DNA of 64,000 nt, taken from NCBI GenBank assembly GCA_010015745.1, contig ML978183.1:186001-250000 (forward strand). The letters are read 5' to 3'. Every line of letters starts with the position of its first letter. Positions within the stretch are counted from its first letter, which is position 1. Below the pieces are notes generated by a model, which was not told the origin of the DNA, ran no database searches, and saw nothing but the letters and a program-made list of their open reading frames with translations. Shown here in pieces: positions 23,457 through 34,961 of this stretch. The DNA is from Setomelanomma holmii. Its lineage: Eukaryota > Ascomycota > Dothideomycetes > Pleosporales > Phaeosphaeriaceae. A program made the translations under genes and the position numbers.

Positions 23457-24088
23457 ATATATGCTATGGCAACTCCGCCCAAGTTGTCACTGTCTGCCAC
23501 TCTTTGCTGCCCATTTGCAGCAGTTTGATCAGGGAGCCACCGTTCTCACCGCTGCAGCTTGACATCTTAGCCCTCGGCTGCGCCAACTTTGAGATCCTGG
23601 CGTCGAAGAGCACTGCAATCTGTTCACGAGCCGAGGGACCTAGGTATACATCGGATCGGGCCCACATGGCGGCGGATCACAAGGAACATGGATGAAAACC
23701 GATCCCCGCGGGCAGCAACGGTCAAGAAGCGACAGAACTTCACGGATGGCGATATCAAGGGGTAAGTCTAGGAAAGGTGGCAATTCCAAGATGGACCGTT
23801 TAGCGTTCGATTCACGAAGTTCATGACCACCCAAGGAAATACTGCTTGTAGAGTTCGGAAACGGGGCAGATAGATCTAGAGACACCTCACGGTATTTTTG
23901 ATGTCTCTTTGAGCTGTGAGTTTGAAGCAATGTACTTGTTTAGTTGACGCTAAAAGACATTTGCTCTAATGCGCCGAACTCCCATACCGTCCTCGAATGC
24001 CGACCACATACCTATAAACTCCCCACAACATATACCTCGACCTCTACACCCAACGCTATTCCTGATCAGAACGCCAAATCCAACCCTT
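23457..24088. other. Intergenic, convergent 3' ends
   Basis: These 632 bp lie between the stop codons of the ADA2-like gene and the UPF0643 gene. Only short overlapping frames are present. A C/T-rich tract near 24030-24130 mirrors the Glu/Gly-rich end of the UPF0643 gene. Confidence 0.45.
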
Positions 24089-24922
24089 CTACTCCTCAAT
24101 CCTCCACTCCCTCCCTCCCTCCTCCACCACAAATCTCCACGTACTAAACACAATCGTCTCGTACAACTCCCTCCCCGCCCTGCGCGCCTTAACATGCCAC
24201 GGCCCTAGCCCGCCCTTGTACGCATCTTCCCTCGAGTGCCAAAAACACGTTGCCAGATTGCGCCGCTCGCTGTCCGCTGCACCGAACCAGTACTTCAGCA
24301 ACCCGCCGGATTCGCAGGCTTCGCGGTGCGATTCGTAGTCAAGTTTGTACAGATAGTCATTATCAGTCCCTTCCTTAAGTTGCGATCTGAATACGACGGC
24401 GTAGAACGAGGTTTTGGGCCAGGAGAAACCGTTTAGCTTGTTTTCGGCGGCGACTAAGTTGCGTAGTACTTCGCGTACTTCGTCAAAATTCAATGCCTCT
24501 GTGTACTCTGCGGTAGCATATTCTGGCGTCCGAGGTTTCAGCGCCGTCAACGCCTTGGCGAAGAGGAGAGATGGTAAGGGTAATGTGGTGAGGTCGAGAT
24601 AGTGGCCGGCATTGTTGTATGGTGAGGAGATGAGGTTTGTCGAGTATGCTGGTGAGTCTGAAGTTGGAATTTGGTGGTCTATGGCGGTGGAGGGTTTGGG
24701 AAGTTGGTCGTGGGCGGCGGCGTGGAAGCGCAGGAGGTCGAAGTCTGTGGTTATGAAGGTTGGGTGCAAGACTAGGGTTGTGGTGTTTGTTTGTTGGGTG
24801 GGTGTGATGGGAGTAGTTGTGAGGGATTCGATGGTGATTGTGGGTTCTTTTAATGACTGGTTCGGTATGGTGATAGTGGTGTTCTCGATCTGACAACGAG
24901 GTATGTCGACTCCTGGTGCCAT
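24089..24922 (-). CDS. UPF0643 family protein, unknown function
   Basis: This is a conserved fungal protein without known activity. It is one exon of about 277 aa. The C-terminal part carries the family signature: ERRNLATCFWHSREDAYKGG, then GPWHVKARRAGRELYETIVF and WRFVVEEGG, which I recognise from the UPF0643 group that includes an S. pombe member. The middle has ALNFDEVREVLRNLVAAENK and SFYAVVFRSQLKEGTD, a compact alpha/beta layout. The first 45 residues are Thr-rich and probably flexible. I start at the ATG at 24922 (MAPGVDIPRC); the in-frame codon further up is not ATG. It converges on the ADA2-like gene. Confidence 0.85.
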   Translation of the reverse strand: MAPGVDIPRCQIENTTITIPNQSLKEPTITIESLTTTPITPTQQTNTTTLVLHPTFITTDFDLLRFHAAAHDQLPKPSTAIDHQIPTSDSPAYSTNLISSPYNNAGHYLDLTTLPLPSLLFAKALTALKPRTPEYATAEYTEALNFDEVREVLRNLVAAENKLNGFSWPKTSFYAVVFRSQLKEGTDNDYLYKLDYESHREACESGGLLKYWFGAADSERRNLATCFWHSREDAYKGGLGPWHVKARRAGRELYETIVFSTWRFVVEEGGREWRIEE

Positions 24923-25776
24923 GGCCGTCAATTGAATGATTTGAGATCTCGATATACTTTGTTGTTCGTATTGGAATCTCGCTATGGGTCACGATCAATT
25001 GCCCTGCCAACGTTAGCTCTTTCTTGCTGCAAATTGCTTCTCTAAGTTTCTCGGAATCTTTCCAGGGCGTTGATGTTAAAGTGGAACTGACGAAGCACAG
25101 GCAAATTGCTTTTTGTGTTGTTTTTGTAGGTCACTAATATGAAGTTGCGGTGACCTTCAGGTACATGGTGCGACAAAGCACGTCGAATCACGCAATCCCA
25201 GAAACGCCATTTTAGGTCCTCGCGCCTCAACGACGTAGGAACGAGCTGCTGATGGATAATATTCCCGGTCCTATCGATTATGTTTAGTCTATACGATGAA
25301 GTGAATCGCTTACGCAGTCCAAAAGCAGGCCTTAACTCTACTGAAGTGGTATGGGTATGCATCGTCAGGTGAAGAGTCACACAATAATTCACCGACATGT
25401 TACCGGCACCTGGTCTCCAGACATTTGGCTCGAAATATTGACTCCCGTACAATCGTAAATGCGTCCTTGATGATTCTTGCACGCAAGAAGTGTGGAGCAT
25501 GCGGGGAATTGCGGAAAGCGGGCGATCTTCCCCCACATTGTCAACAACTGAATTGGGTACCTGCTGCAGCGTTACCTACCATATGGCTAGTACTTGCTTT
25601 TGAGCTCCGCGCATTCGACCGTGTCCTATGTTCTGACTGTAAGCGTCCTTTGCGGCAACTTTAATGTTTGCGTATTGTCTGCAGGAGTGCACCGCGTCCA
25701 TTGCACTCTGCGGTGGTAGTGCCTCTCGACATGGCCTACAGTGCACATCGTATTCCACATACATGAATACCGAACG
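24923..25776. other. Intergenic stretch with one doubtful frame
   Basis: These 854 bp separate the start of UPF0643 from the stop of POT1. A minus frame of about 153 codons from the ATG at 25503 to 25042 (MLHTSCVQESS at the start, NALERFRET at the end) has fairly even composition, with segments like SSYRLNIIDRTGNIIHQQLV, but no motif I recognise. I leave it as an unproven small gene. Confidence 0.35.
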
Positions 25777-27673
25777 TCATATATTGGTCATGATTCTTGT
25801 TCCTGCTAGCCTGTGCATCCGCTGGTATCCCGCGGGATTGTTATCCTTATTCATGGGCACTTCGTGACCGTACTCCTCGATGCAGCAATCAAAGGGCTTG
25901 TTTTGTAGCCTATTGTCACCAGGTGGTAATGGCATGTCGGATCCGAGGAGTCGCAACTCGGTCTTCAATTCGAAGAGATTGCCCCAGAGGATGAACAGTT
26001 TCTCCTCCAGTCGTTTCAGTGCCTTGCGATCGTTCTTGAGGCTGTATAAAGGTCAGTTGCGGGTGGAAAACATCATAGGAAGACTCACTCTTGTGCGTTC
26101 ATGTCCAGCAAATGTTGTCCGGCTTCGTTCCCTACCACAACGCATAGTTTCTCAGAAACTGTATCGGGCGGTACCTTCGCATCCTCAAGAAGCAGGACGA
26201 ACCCCCACTCCCACCTTTGCTTGCGATGGCTATCGCCTGGCGCTACGTTTTTCGCACGTTTGTCCCAGCTTGGGTCGGCTGTACAATGCCCAAATAGGTC
26301 GAGCTCTGGGGGGAAGAAGTCAACCACTCGGACGCGCGATCGATGTCTACAATTTAGAAACGCGAGCGTGAATTCGTTGTACTTCGTCGTTCTGGAGCTC
26401 CGATGAGGGTTGTAGAGAATCTCAGATATCGTCGAGGGCTGGACCTCAGGGAACGCAGCCCGAACTGCATAACGTTAGCAGTTAACTCTCTGGAGTTCGA
26501 AGAGTACTTACTGTTGATGTTCACTCCGTTGCGATCTGCTTCCCATTTCTCCGCCTTCTCCGCCAACTCTCTCTGCTCTTGCTCCTTCTCAGCTCGTTGT
26601 CTTGCCTTCTTTTCGGCTTTCTTCTTTGCGGAAGCCTTTGCAGACGACTTTTTGGGCTCGTTCTGCAGGTCCTCAAACGCAGTCTTCTTCACACGCTTCT
26701 TGTCATAATCTTGCTGGCGGTCTTTGATCTCCTTGATGTCTGTGACAGAGACCAACTTGCGGATATCGATAGCATTGGGTCGCTGTTTGTCCTCATGTAG
26801 AACACCCTCAAGCTTGTTAGCCTGTGACATTTTGGTGTGTACGTTTCTGAGGAACACGTAGTCGCCCACCGCAAGGTTTTCTGTCGACCAAACGGCACTG
26901 TTGCCGTAGAGGAGAACGTTCATAGTCAGTTGCCCACATGGGCCTTTCCAAGCCTTGTCTTGTTGCCATCTCCAATCTTCATCATCGGGGTCCACGTAGA
27001 GGAAGAGGTCTTTGTTGGTCGTGTAATCGGTCACTTTCAAATCAACAGTGCCGTAGTTGTTGTAGTAGATGTTCACAACTTGGGCGCGAACGTCGTAAAA
27101 TCGATCGTAAGTGAGATCCTTGATGAGTGATAGCCTGTCCCTGACCGGGTCACGGACTGAACTCGATGCAGCAGCATACTGCTTGACCTGTCGCACAGAA
27201 CCAGACGCCGAATGCTTCAACTGTATGACCGCCATCTGCTCCTGCGCAGTAGAGTCCTTGGTACCGAATACAGCAGAGTATGGCAAGTTCTGGCTGCCCA
27301 CTTGATATGCTTGACTTAGCTCTGGGACGGGAATGCCACTCGCAGGGAAGACAAGAACGCCCGACTGCGGCTTCCAGACAGCGTCAACGCGGTCCATCCA
27401 GCCATCAAGTCCAAAGTTGCGAAGCAGAGCAATGTCTCCGACACCATTGATCTTGGGGAACTTGTCTGGCGAGGGTCTGAAGAGGCGGCAGTTGATGCTG
27501 GCCCCACTGCCAACCGAGCCATTGGTGAAGTCATCCTGTATGGTGAACTCCAGCACCCAATCCGTCCCCTTCGTCTTCCGCTGCTCTTTGATGCTGATTA
27601 TGACTCCGAGCAGACTGACCCTGCTGCCCACAGCCGTGGCGTCCTTGACGGCCGTGAACCCGGTAGGCAGCAT
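25777..27673 (-). CDS. POT1: Telomere end-binding protein Pot1
   Basis: Pot1 binds the single-stranded G-rich telomere tail and guards chromosome ends as part of shelterin. There are three exons, 27673-26512, 26464-26089 and 26041-25777, with two 47-nt introns (GTAAGT to TGCAG; GTGAGT to TACAG). The product is about 600 aa. OB1: residues about 5-150, with VSLLGVIISIKEQRKTKGTD and GDIALLRNFGLDGW. OB2 starts near residue 180: LIKDLTYDRFYDVRAQVVNI, DLKVTDYTTNKDLFLYVDP, GDYVFLRNVHTKMSQ. A Lys/Glu-rich linker (about 345-385) follows. The second and third exons give KYNEFTLAFLNCRHRSRVRV and the closing FDCCIEEYG with YQRMHRLAGT, both typical of fungal Pot1. It is divergent from importin alpha. Confidence 0.9.
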
Positions 27674-28040
27674 TGGAGCATGCCCAAAGTGGTTAGCGCA
27701 ACTTGGAGCAAAGAAGGTGAAGCCGTGCCGTCGAAGAAAGCGGAGAGTTTGCGCTCATGCTCTGTTTGCGCATGCAGCCCAAGAGTGATTGTGGCAGCTC
27801 TGGCATATATAGTGATAGTCTAAAGAATATGCTCGACGCGCAGAGTGGTTGCTCAGGTAGACGCGCTCAGGCCAAGAACAGAGGCCATTGCACGCTAGCG
27901 CCGTACGCTTTGCCGCTTCCGCCTTTTCACCTCCCTGCACGACCCCACGACCAAGAAAGATAAATCCCCTCTGCAAACAAACACTTGCCCACCCCTCGTA
28001 CAGACTCTCCCCACCGCCGTCAACCAGAGTCGCCGCAAGT
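27674..28040. promoter_or_regulatory. Divergent 5' region, POT1 / importin alpha
   Basis: These 367 bp lie between two divergent ATGs. A CATATATAG stretch near 27804-27812 is TATA-like on both strands. The leader before the importin start is C-rich (about 27905-28030), as is common before highly expressed fungal genes. Confidence 0.5.
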
Positions 28041-29834
28041 ATGGCTGACAAGTACATCCCCGAACATCGCCGCACAACCTTCAAGGCAAAGAGCGCGTTC
28101 AAGCCGGACGAGCTCCGCCGCCGCCGCGAGGAGCAGCAGGTCGAGATCCGCCGGGCGAAGCGTGAGGAGAACCTCGCCAAACGTCGTGGTATTGCTGGGC
28201 GAGACCAGCCGGGTGCCTCGCTGGGTGCTGCCCCCGACAGCGACGATGAGGGCGGCAACATCGAGAGCCAGGTCTGTATACCCCACCATCTCGTGCTCGC
28301 CCTATACGGCGGCCTTCTTTGAGCACCACAGGCTAACATGATGCTATAGCTCAACGAGGAGCTCCCCCAGATGGTCAAGGGCGTCTTCTCAGACCAGATC
28401 GACGAGCAGATTCAAGCAACCACCAAGTTCCGCAAGCTCTTATCCAAGGAGCGCAACCCCCCCATCGAGCGCGTTATCGAGACGGGCGTCGTAAGCCGAT
28501 TTGTCGAGTTCCTCCGCTCCCCACACACGCTGGTGCAGTTTGAGGCTGCATGGGCACTCACCAACATTGCATCGGGCTCGGCGCAGCAGACCCAGGTCGT
28601 CATCGAGGCTGGTGCGGTGCCCATCTTTGTCGAGTTGCTCAGCAGCCACGAGCCAGATGTCCGGGAACAGGCTGTCTGGGCTCTTGGTAACATTGCTGGT
28701 GACAGCCCCGCATGCCGCGACTTTGTGCTCCAGGCGGGTGCTCTCCGCCCGCTGCTGGCTCTTTTGGGCGACAGCCGTAAGCTGAGCATGCTCCGAAACG
28801 CTACCTGGACACTGAGCAACTTCTGCCGTGGAAAGACCCCTCAGCCCGACTGGCAGACGGTACGTACTGTGGTACCACATGAGAATGACAGCTGCTGACA
28901 TGGGTAGATCCAACCCGCGCTCCCCGTCCTCGCCAAGCTCGTCTACTCGCTCGACGACGAGGTCCTCATCGACGCCTGCTGGGCCATCTCGTATCTTTCT
29001 GATGGCTCCAACGACAAGATCCAAGCTGTCATCGAGGCGGGCATTCCTCGCCGTCTTGTCGAGCTACTGATGCACGCTTCCACCTCCGTCCAGACCCCGG
29101 CGCTCCGATCGGTCGGCAACATCGTTACTGGCGACGACGTCCAGACCCAGGTCATAATCAACTGCGGCTCGCTCCCGGCTCTCCTCTCGCTGCTGAGCTC
29201 CACTAAGGACGGAATTCGCAAGGAGGCATGCTGGACAATCTCCAACATCACCGCTGGCAACTCCACCCAGATCCAGGCTGTCATTGACGCCAACATTATC
29301 CCGCCGCTAATTCACCTACTCCAGAACGGCGACTTCAAGACAAGGAAAGAAGCTTGTTGGGCAATCTCCAATGCCACTTCCGGTGGTCTGCAGAAGCCTG
29401 CCCAGATCCGCTACCTCGTGCAGAGCGGCTGCATCAAGCCTCTGTGCGACCTCCTTGCCTGCCCTGACAACAAGATCATCCAGGTCGCTCTTGATGGGCT
29501 CGAGAACATCCTCAAGGTCGGTGACATGGACAAGGAGGCTGGACAAGACGGAGCCGGCGGTGAGCCTATCAACCGCTACGCCCTCTTCATCGAGGAGGTG
29601 GGTGGTATGGAGAAGATCCACGAGTGCCAGAACAACGCCAATGAGGAGATTTACATGAAGGCTTACAACATCATCGAGAAGTACTTCTCAGATGAGGAGG
29701 GCGATGCTGAGAACATGGGCGAGGCTGGCCCTCAGGTCAACCAGGAGGGTCACTTCGGCTTTGGCGCTGGCAACACCCAACAACAGCAACAGAATTTCAA
29801 CTTTGCCAACGGTGGAGACTCGATGGATATGTAG
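28041..29834 (+). CDS. SRP1: Importin subunit alpha (karyopherin alpha)
   Basis: This adaptor binds nuclear localization signals and carries cargo with importin beta through the nuclear pore. There are three exons, 28041-28271, 28350-28859 and 28908-29834, with introns of 78 nt (unusual donor GTCTGT) and 48 nt (GTACGT). The product is 555 aa, the normal length. The importin-beta-binding domain (about 1-75) is basic: RRTTFKAKSAFKPDELRRRR and AKREENLAKRR. About ten armadillo repeats follow, with the NLS-binding WxxxN ladder seen in AAWALTNIASG, AVWALGNIAGD, ATWTLSNFCRG, CWAISYLSDGSND, ACWTISNITAG and ACWAISNATSG. The acidic, Gln/Asn/Gly-rich tail ends GGDSMDM. The symbol follows the yeast ortholog. 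Confidence 0.96.
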
Positions 29835-30973
29835 ACGGTGTCTCACCGTATGCAAGTCCTTCATTGTCAAGCCATGAGCTGCACCAAATGTAGCATCACT
29901 TCCTCGCCCTCCGACTCCAGCCTCGTCCAACCCTTTGTCGAACAGACGATGATGTTCATTGCTAGATCCAACATCGATCTCTGGACACGTCACCTTCCCC
30001 GCCGCAGCGATGTCCGACCTTTCCTTCGCAATACCCCCATCAACTCTCTTGGCTACTTCGTTCGAGCCGCCCCGTTTGCCACGACATCTATGAAGCATGA
30101 AAGATACACCGTCTTGTAATCCCCCAATGTTATTATCCGCATCATATCCCCGGCGTTGTGTCCTTGGTCGGCTGCTCTGTTTCTTCGATTGGTCGAAGAG
30201 TAAGACCGGGAAAGGTTGGGTCGGGAGGTCTGCTCTGGTCGGGCGAGGATCTCGAACAGCCGAGTGACACGCGCTCAAAAGTGCGCTGCAGCTCATTCGT
30301 ATCAGCTAGTGTACGTAGCTGAATATATATCGCCATGAAATGGCATCTTAAAACATCGTCATTGTCCTGTCTCTTACCGCATATACTTTGTCTCTAGTGG
30401 GACGACGGACAACTGAAGGCTCTCAGGTTCACGCATACGCGGCAGAGAAGGCCTCTCAGCATCTATACTCCATACAAAATCAGCCCTCTAAGCATTTGCG
30501 TATAAACTCGCGCAGCAATTGGCAATACGTCTGAACTAATCCCATTCTGTTGTACCAATAGCGTGATTCTGATTGATGTGTTGCAAGCAGACAGCCCACT
30601 GGACACGCGCCGCACGTCATTTGCAGCACCCCGCGCGGGCGCTCCACTTGAAGCTACATCGCGTGGGGGCACCCATCATAACTTCAGTTGCCGTCGCGTG
30701 CGCTTATAGATATGCATATGAACATTTCCGACGCCTTCCTTCACCATTCGCTTGACAGCAGAGCAGCATGATTGCCTCTCTGTGACATCTGGCACCATGT
30801 CTTGGACCGATGGCGCCATTTTCGCAATCACACCGCCGCCCTGAAGTATAGCCAACGCACCACTTCGTTACCATTCCTCGCATACTTTCGTGTGGCCAGC
30901 TACAGATCATAGGATATCTTCAACACATATTGGAATAGCTGAGAAAGCGCGTCCAGCACGTTCAATCGCCACC
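29835..30973. other. Intergenic stretch, 1.1 kb
   Basis: These bases hold the 3' region of importin alpha and the promoter of the DUG3-like gene. Only short frames occur. An AT-rich stretch near 30708-30720 (TATAGATATGCATATG) lies about 260 bp before the DUG3 start. Confidence 0.45.
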
Positions 30974-32294
30974 ATGTGTCGATTCATGGTATGCAAGCCA
31001 CACTACTCATACTGCAACCCAAAGCTGATCAGTCTAGGTGTATAAAGGCAAAGATGAGATCTTGCTCTCAGAGCTCATATTGAACCCATCCCATTCCATT
31101 CTTACGCAGTCATTTGATTCGCGCCTGCGTCTGGTAAGTGGCTACCCTCGCGCAGAAAGAGCTCCAAGGCGAGCACGAGACTCACAACCTCACAGGATCG
31201 TAGGCGCCCACACAACGGAGATGGGTTCGGCATCGGATACTACACATCTCCCTCACTGGGACCCGAGCCGTGCGTCTTCACATCCACGATCCCAGCATGG
31301 AACTGCATCAACCTGACGCGCATCGCGTCCAAAACCACGTCAAGCCTCATCTTCGCACACGTACGCGCCACCACCGAAGGCAACCTAAGCGACTCAAATT
31401 GTCACCCGTTCTCATACAAGAGTCTCATGTTCATGCACAATGGAGGCATAGGCTGCTTCCGGCAAATCAAGCGTCGGCTCGCGCTGAGCTTGAATGAGCA
31501 GTGGTTCACACTCGTACAGGGAAGCACGGACAGCGAATGGGCATTCGCTACGTTTTTAGACTGTCTCGACAAGATGGGCATATCGCCGGACAGTGAACCT
31601 GGAAAAGGCGGTTTTGGGCATACGGTATTGCGGAAAGCTATACTGCAGACAATCAAGCGCATCAATGAATTCATCAAAGAGGTGGTCGGCAACGAGGGCA
31701 TGGGAAACGAAGATAGCAGGAGTCTGTTGAACTTTGCAGTCACGGATGGCGAGAGCGTGGTCTGCACGCGCTATGTGAGTTCCAAGCACGACGAGGCCGC
31801 CAGCTTGTTCTTCAGCAGTGGAACCAGCTGGAAGGAGCTGAAGTCCGAAGCGACGAACGGTCACAAGAAGGCAGAAGGAGCGGACAGAGACTACGTCATG
31901 GAGCGACGAGACAAGGGCTCTGATATCGTCCTCGTTGCGAGCGAACCGCTTACATTCGAGCGAGGTAGGATCCTTCCCACTTCTTCCGCTTGGCGTCTTC
32001 AAGGACTAATATCACGCAGACAACTGGGTCACAGTCCCGACCAACAGCACCCTGACTATCTCCAAACAAACAGTGATGATTCACCCCATCATTGATGAGT
32101 TCTACTCTCCCAACCCTGCTCAAGGACGATCTGCTGGCTTTGCTCAGGCAAAAGGACAGACAGTGACCGGACCTGATAAGCGCGTATTACCGAGAGATAA
32201 GAGTCCTGAGGCCGCAGGGAGTGGGGATGAGGCAGGTATGGGGAACAGGTCGGATGCGGTTATTGGAGCTATCAGGAGATTGAGGGCAGAGTGA
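30974..32294 (+). CDS. DUG3: Class II glutamine amidotransferase, DUG3-like
   Basis: Dug3 is the amidotransferase-type part of the cytosolic (Dug2-Dug3) complex that breaks down glutathione by removing gamma-glutamyl groups. I read four exons, 30974-30988, 31038-31133, 31196-31964 and 32020-32294, with introns of 49, 62 and 55 nt. The product is about 384 aa. The first exon encodes only MCRFM, placing Cys2 as the N-terminal nucleophile once Met is removed, as in class II enzymes. Later motifs: HNGDGFGIGYYTS, FAHVRATTEGN, CHPFSYKSLMFMHNGGI, and FAVTDGESVVCTRYVS. The product closes with FERDNWVTVPTNSTLTI and a flexible tail. It converges on the DUF4211 gene. Confidence 0.9.
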
Positions 32295-32945
32295 ATCGCC
32301 AAAGGAAGCATCGATCATCTTCATTACAATGCCAAAAGCATTTGAGCGTTTCTTGAACACCGAGCATGGGTAGCTCTAGGGTTTGGTGTGAATCGCGATG
32401 CATAAAGGGATGTGGAGAGCACGGACTTGTGTTGTGTTAAGAGAAAGTTCAAACTGGATTACTTGGCTCAAGTACTGCTGGTTTCAGCTTAGGTGGGACA
32501 ACGCTGATGGGCCTCGTGCGCGAGCACGGTGCTACTCAGGCTCCGATGCAGTAGCAAAGGCCTTCCATCTAACATACTCTTCATGCAATTATTGTACTGT
32601 GCCAAAGTTGCTAATATACCCTGGCGCAGCACTGATAGTGTATCGTGGAAAGAGAAGTTGAGGTGTCCTCTCGGAGATGGAGAGACGCGGTAGTGAAATC
32701 GAGACGTAGAGACGTGCATGAGGTCACCGACAGATGTGAATCCAAAACAACCTTCTATTTTCCATCTCACTTCACGAGCATCTTGCGGATAAGAAAAAGG
32801 CATATCATCGAGTTTCCATGGGTATCGGGTACTGTAAATAGACGCCAAAGAGAGGAGGAAGTAATCACCCGCTGATGCCATGCTGTATATGGCTAAGCAA
32901 GAACCAAACCCCAGACTTATTTACAAAATCGACATCTTCCATACC
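32295..32945. other. Intergenic, convergent 3' ends
   Basis: These 651 bp lie between the stop codons of DUG3 and the DUF4211 gene. No gene is supported; a 130-codon minus frame (32489-32881) has no motif. Confidence 0.45.
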
Positions 32946-34961
32946 TCAACGCCGTCCCCACCTGTCCAAGTCATGCCGCACATCAACGGCATAGCTCACT
33001 TGATCCTTGTATGCATGATACAGCTTCCTGATCTCTCCATTCTCCTCCATGGCCTTGACAATCTTCCTCGCCGCCTTCTCTCTCTTCTTGTCGCTCCATC
33101 CGTCTCTTTGGACAAGCTTCTCGGCTGTCAAATGTCCCTCGCGCGCAAGATAGTCCTTGACCCAAGAGTAGAGATGGTATCGCCAATGGTGCAATGTGTG
33201 CGCAACGTGGGCATTAGCCTTGCACGTCTTGCCGAGGGCAAAGCGGTGCGATTCTGGTGGGAGACGCTCACCGTTCGAGTTGCGGGCTGCTTTCTCACCA
33301 TTCAGCTCTTCTTCTGAGTCAGCTGACAGCTCGGAGTCGTCATCGGAGTTTGAGTCTGAATCCGAGTCGTTATCCAACGGTTCAAGCGTCACTTTATTGT
33401 ACGGTCGACCCCTGAGCATCAGCTCCCATGTTGCTGGATGGTTCTTGCGATTGCAAGCCTGGCAATGTAGATCCATGGTATCTTTTTTGATGGCGATGAT
33501 CTCCATTTCCTCAAGGTCAGGCCTTGCGCGAATGGCTCTGGTGAAATCGGCAGTCCATGCGGAAGATGAGAACTTCGAGTTGGCCAGGCCTTTGACTTCG
33601 TCGTCGAGCTTGCGGAAGGTGATGTCATACACTTCGCTGTTGGAGTCGAAGCCTGGATGAATCTTCTTCATGACCATCCATTCGATAGCATATTTGAACA
33701 ACGCTTTAGGCTTCTCGCTTGACAAACGTGCTATTATCAGTGGCATGAAGTCGTCAGGATTAAGGACAGGTTCTCCAATGACACCTTCCTCATCGTCGAT
33801 GAAGCCCTGGTCCTGTTCATCCTCCAGGAACATGTCCAACGCATTGGCATCACGATCAGACTCTTGTACCTCGTCGTCCTCTTCCTCCTCTTCAAGGTCA
33901 GTGATCACCTCGACGTCGCTCTCTGGCTCTTCCTTAATGATCTCAAGCTCAAAGTCTGACTCCGACTCCGACTCCGACTCTACTACAACTCTTCGGCTGC
34001 GAACTGGTGTTGCTGAAGAGGATGGCTCGTTAGTGCCGGCGCGTCGTTTCTTCAGCGCTTCGAGAGCCCTTTGCCGCTCACTCTTCGGTTTGTCGTGCGT
34101 AATTCTGAGCATGCCGCGGTCCGGCAGAGGAGATGAGCGGAGGAACGCCAGATCCTCTTGCAGATCCTCACGTTCCTCGTTGTTGTCGCTTTCGCTCTCT
34201 TCCTCGGGTGCCTCATCATCGTCTTCATCCTCAGACGACATAGCAGGTCGCTTTGCTAGTCGTCGTCTCCGCCGGCGGCTCGGAGGTGGGCTCTGCTCAT
34301 CTTCGTCAACATCTGAGGCAGTATATTCTGGGTTCCTGCCCCGCGGGCGACGTGGCGGAGTGTGCTCGGCACTTTCTTCGGAGTCTTCGTCGTCGTCCTC
34401 CTCATCGTCATCATCATCTGGTGTAGGCTCCCGTTTGATCACCTTTACCCGCTTCCTCTGTGGCAACCGTAGTTTTTTGTCCTCCGACTGCTCCACCTCT
34501 GGACTTCGTCTTCGCTGCCTCTTCGCTCGGAAAACTATCACCTTCGGGCTATTATCGTCTGATTCGCTGCGGTCTTCGTCACGTCTTCGTTTGCGAGTCG
34601 CGAGCTTTGCCTTGACCTGGTGATCGGCATCCTCATCTTCCGAAGTCTCAGAGGGAGGTTTCTCAGCGTCGGAGCTACCGAATATGCCATTCTCCGTAGA
34701 GACCGGCATGCTCAGGCGCATATCTCTGTGTGTTTCGCCCGCCAGTTCATCCTCACTGGAGGAGGGTGTAGTCGCTCTCTTCGTAGCCCTACTGGAGCTT
34801 GATCTCGTGGGTCGTGATGGCGTCGATTTTGAGGCAGATTTCAGCGTAGCCATCGCGGGCTTTAAAGGAATTGTGCCCATTGGCGCAGGTGACGATTTCG
34901 CAGCGGGCGAAAAGTTCAGCTTCGACTGCCGCTTGCGGTCGCGGGGTTTTCTAGGGGCCAT
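32946..34961 (-). CDS. DUF4211 domain protein with PIP-box-like N-terminus
   Basis: This is a probable nuclear protein of unknown function. It is one exon of 671 aa. Residues about 13-20 (RQSKLNFSP) resemble the PCNA-binding pattern Q-x-x-L-x-x-F. A long disordered middle (about 25-370) alternates basic clusters (RKRRRDEDR, RRRRRRLAKR) with acidic runs such as DDDDDEEDDDEDSEE and SESESESD. The conserved C-terminal domain begins near residue 385 (LNPDDFMPLIIARL) and includes DLHCQACNRKNHPATW, a Cys-x2-Cys with a nearby His that may bind zinc. It ends in a helical Lys-rich part (KKREKAARKIVKAMEENG). I assign DUF4211 from the layout and this Cys motif. The start MAPRKPRDRKRQ is the only good one. 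Confidence 0.82.
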   Translation of the reverse strand: MAPRKPRDRKRQSKLNFSPAAKSSPAPMGTIPLKPAMATLKSASKSTPSRPTRSSSSRATKRATTPSSSEDELAGETHRDMRLSMPVSTENGIFGSSDAEKPPSETSEDEDADHQVKAKLATRKRRRDEDRSESDDNSPKVIVFRAKRQRRRSPEVEQSEDKKLRLPQRKRVKVIKREPTPDDDDDEEDDDEDSEESAEHTPPRRPRGRNPEYTASDVDEDEQSPPPSRRRRRRLAKRPAMSSEDEDDDEAPEEESESDNNEEREDLQEDLAFLRSSPLPDRGMLRITHDKPKSERQRALEALKKRRAGTNEPSSSATPVRSRRVVVESESESESDFELEIIKEEPESDVEVITDLEEEEEDDEVQESDRDANALDMFLEDEQDQGFIDDEEGVIGEPVLNPDDFMPLIIARLSSEKPKALFKYAIEWMVMKKIHPGFDSNSEVYDITFRKLDDEVKGLANSKFSSSAWTADFTRAIRARPDLEEMEIIAIKKDTMDLHCQACNRKNHPATWELMLRGRPYNKVTLEPLDNDSDSDSNSDDDSELSADSEEELNGEKAARNSNGERLPPESHRFALGKTCKANAHVAHTLHHWRYHLYSWVKDYLAREGHLTAEKLVQRDGWSDKKREKAARKIVKAMEENGEIRKLYHAYKDQVSYAVDVRHDLDRWGRR

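Noticed and set aside
33670..34623. A 317-codon Ser-rich plus frame
   Set aside because: It is the antisense shadow of the acidic DUF4211 gene (GAN codons read as Ser).
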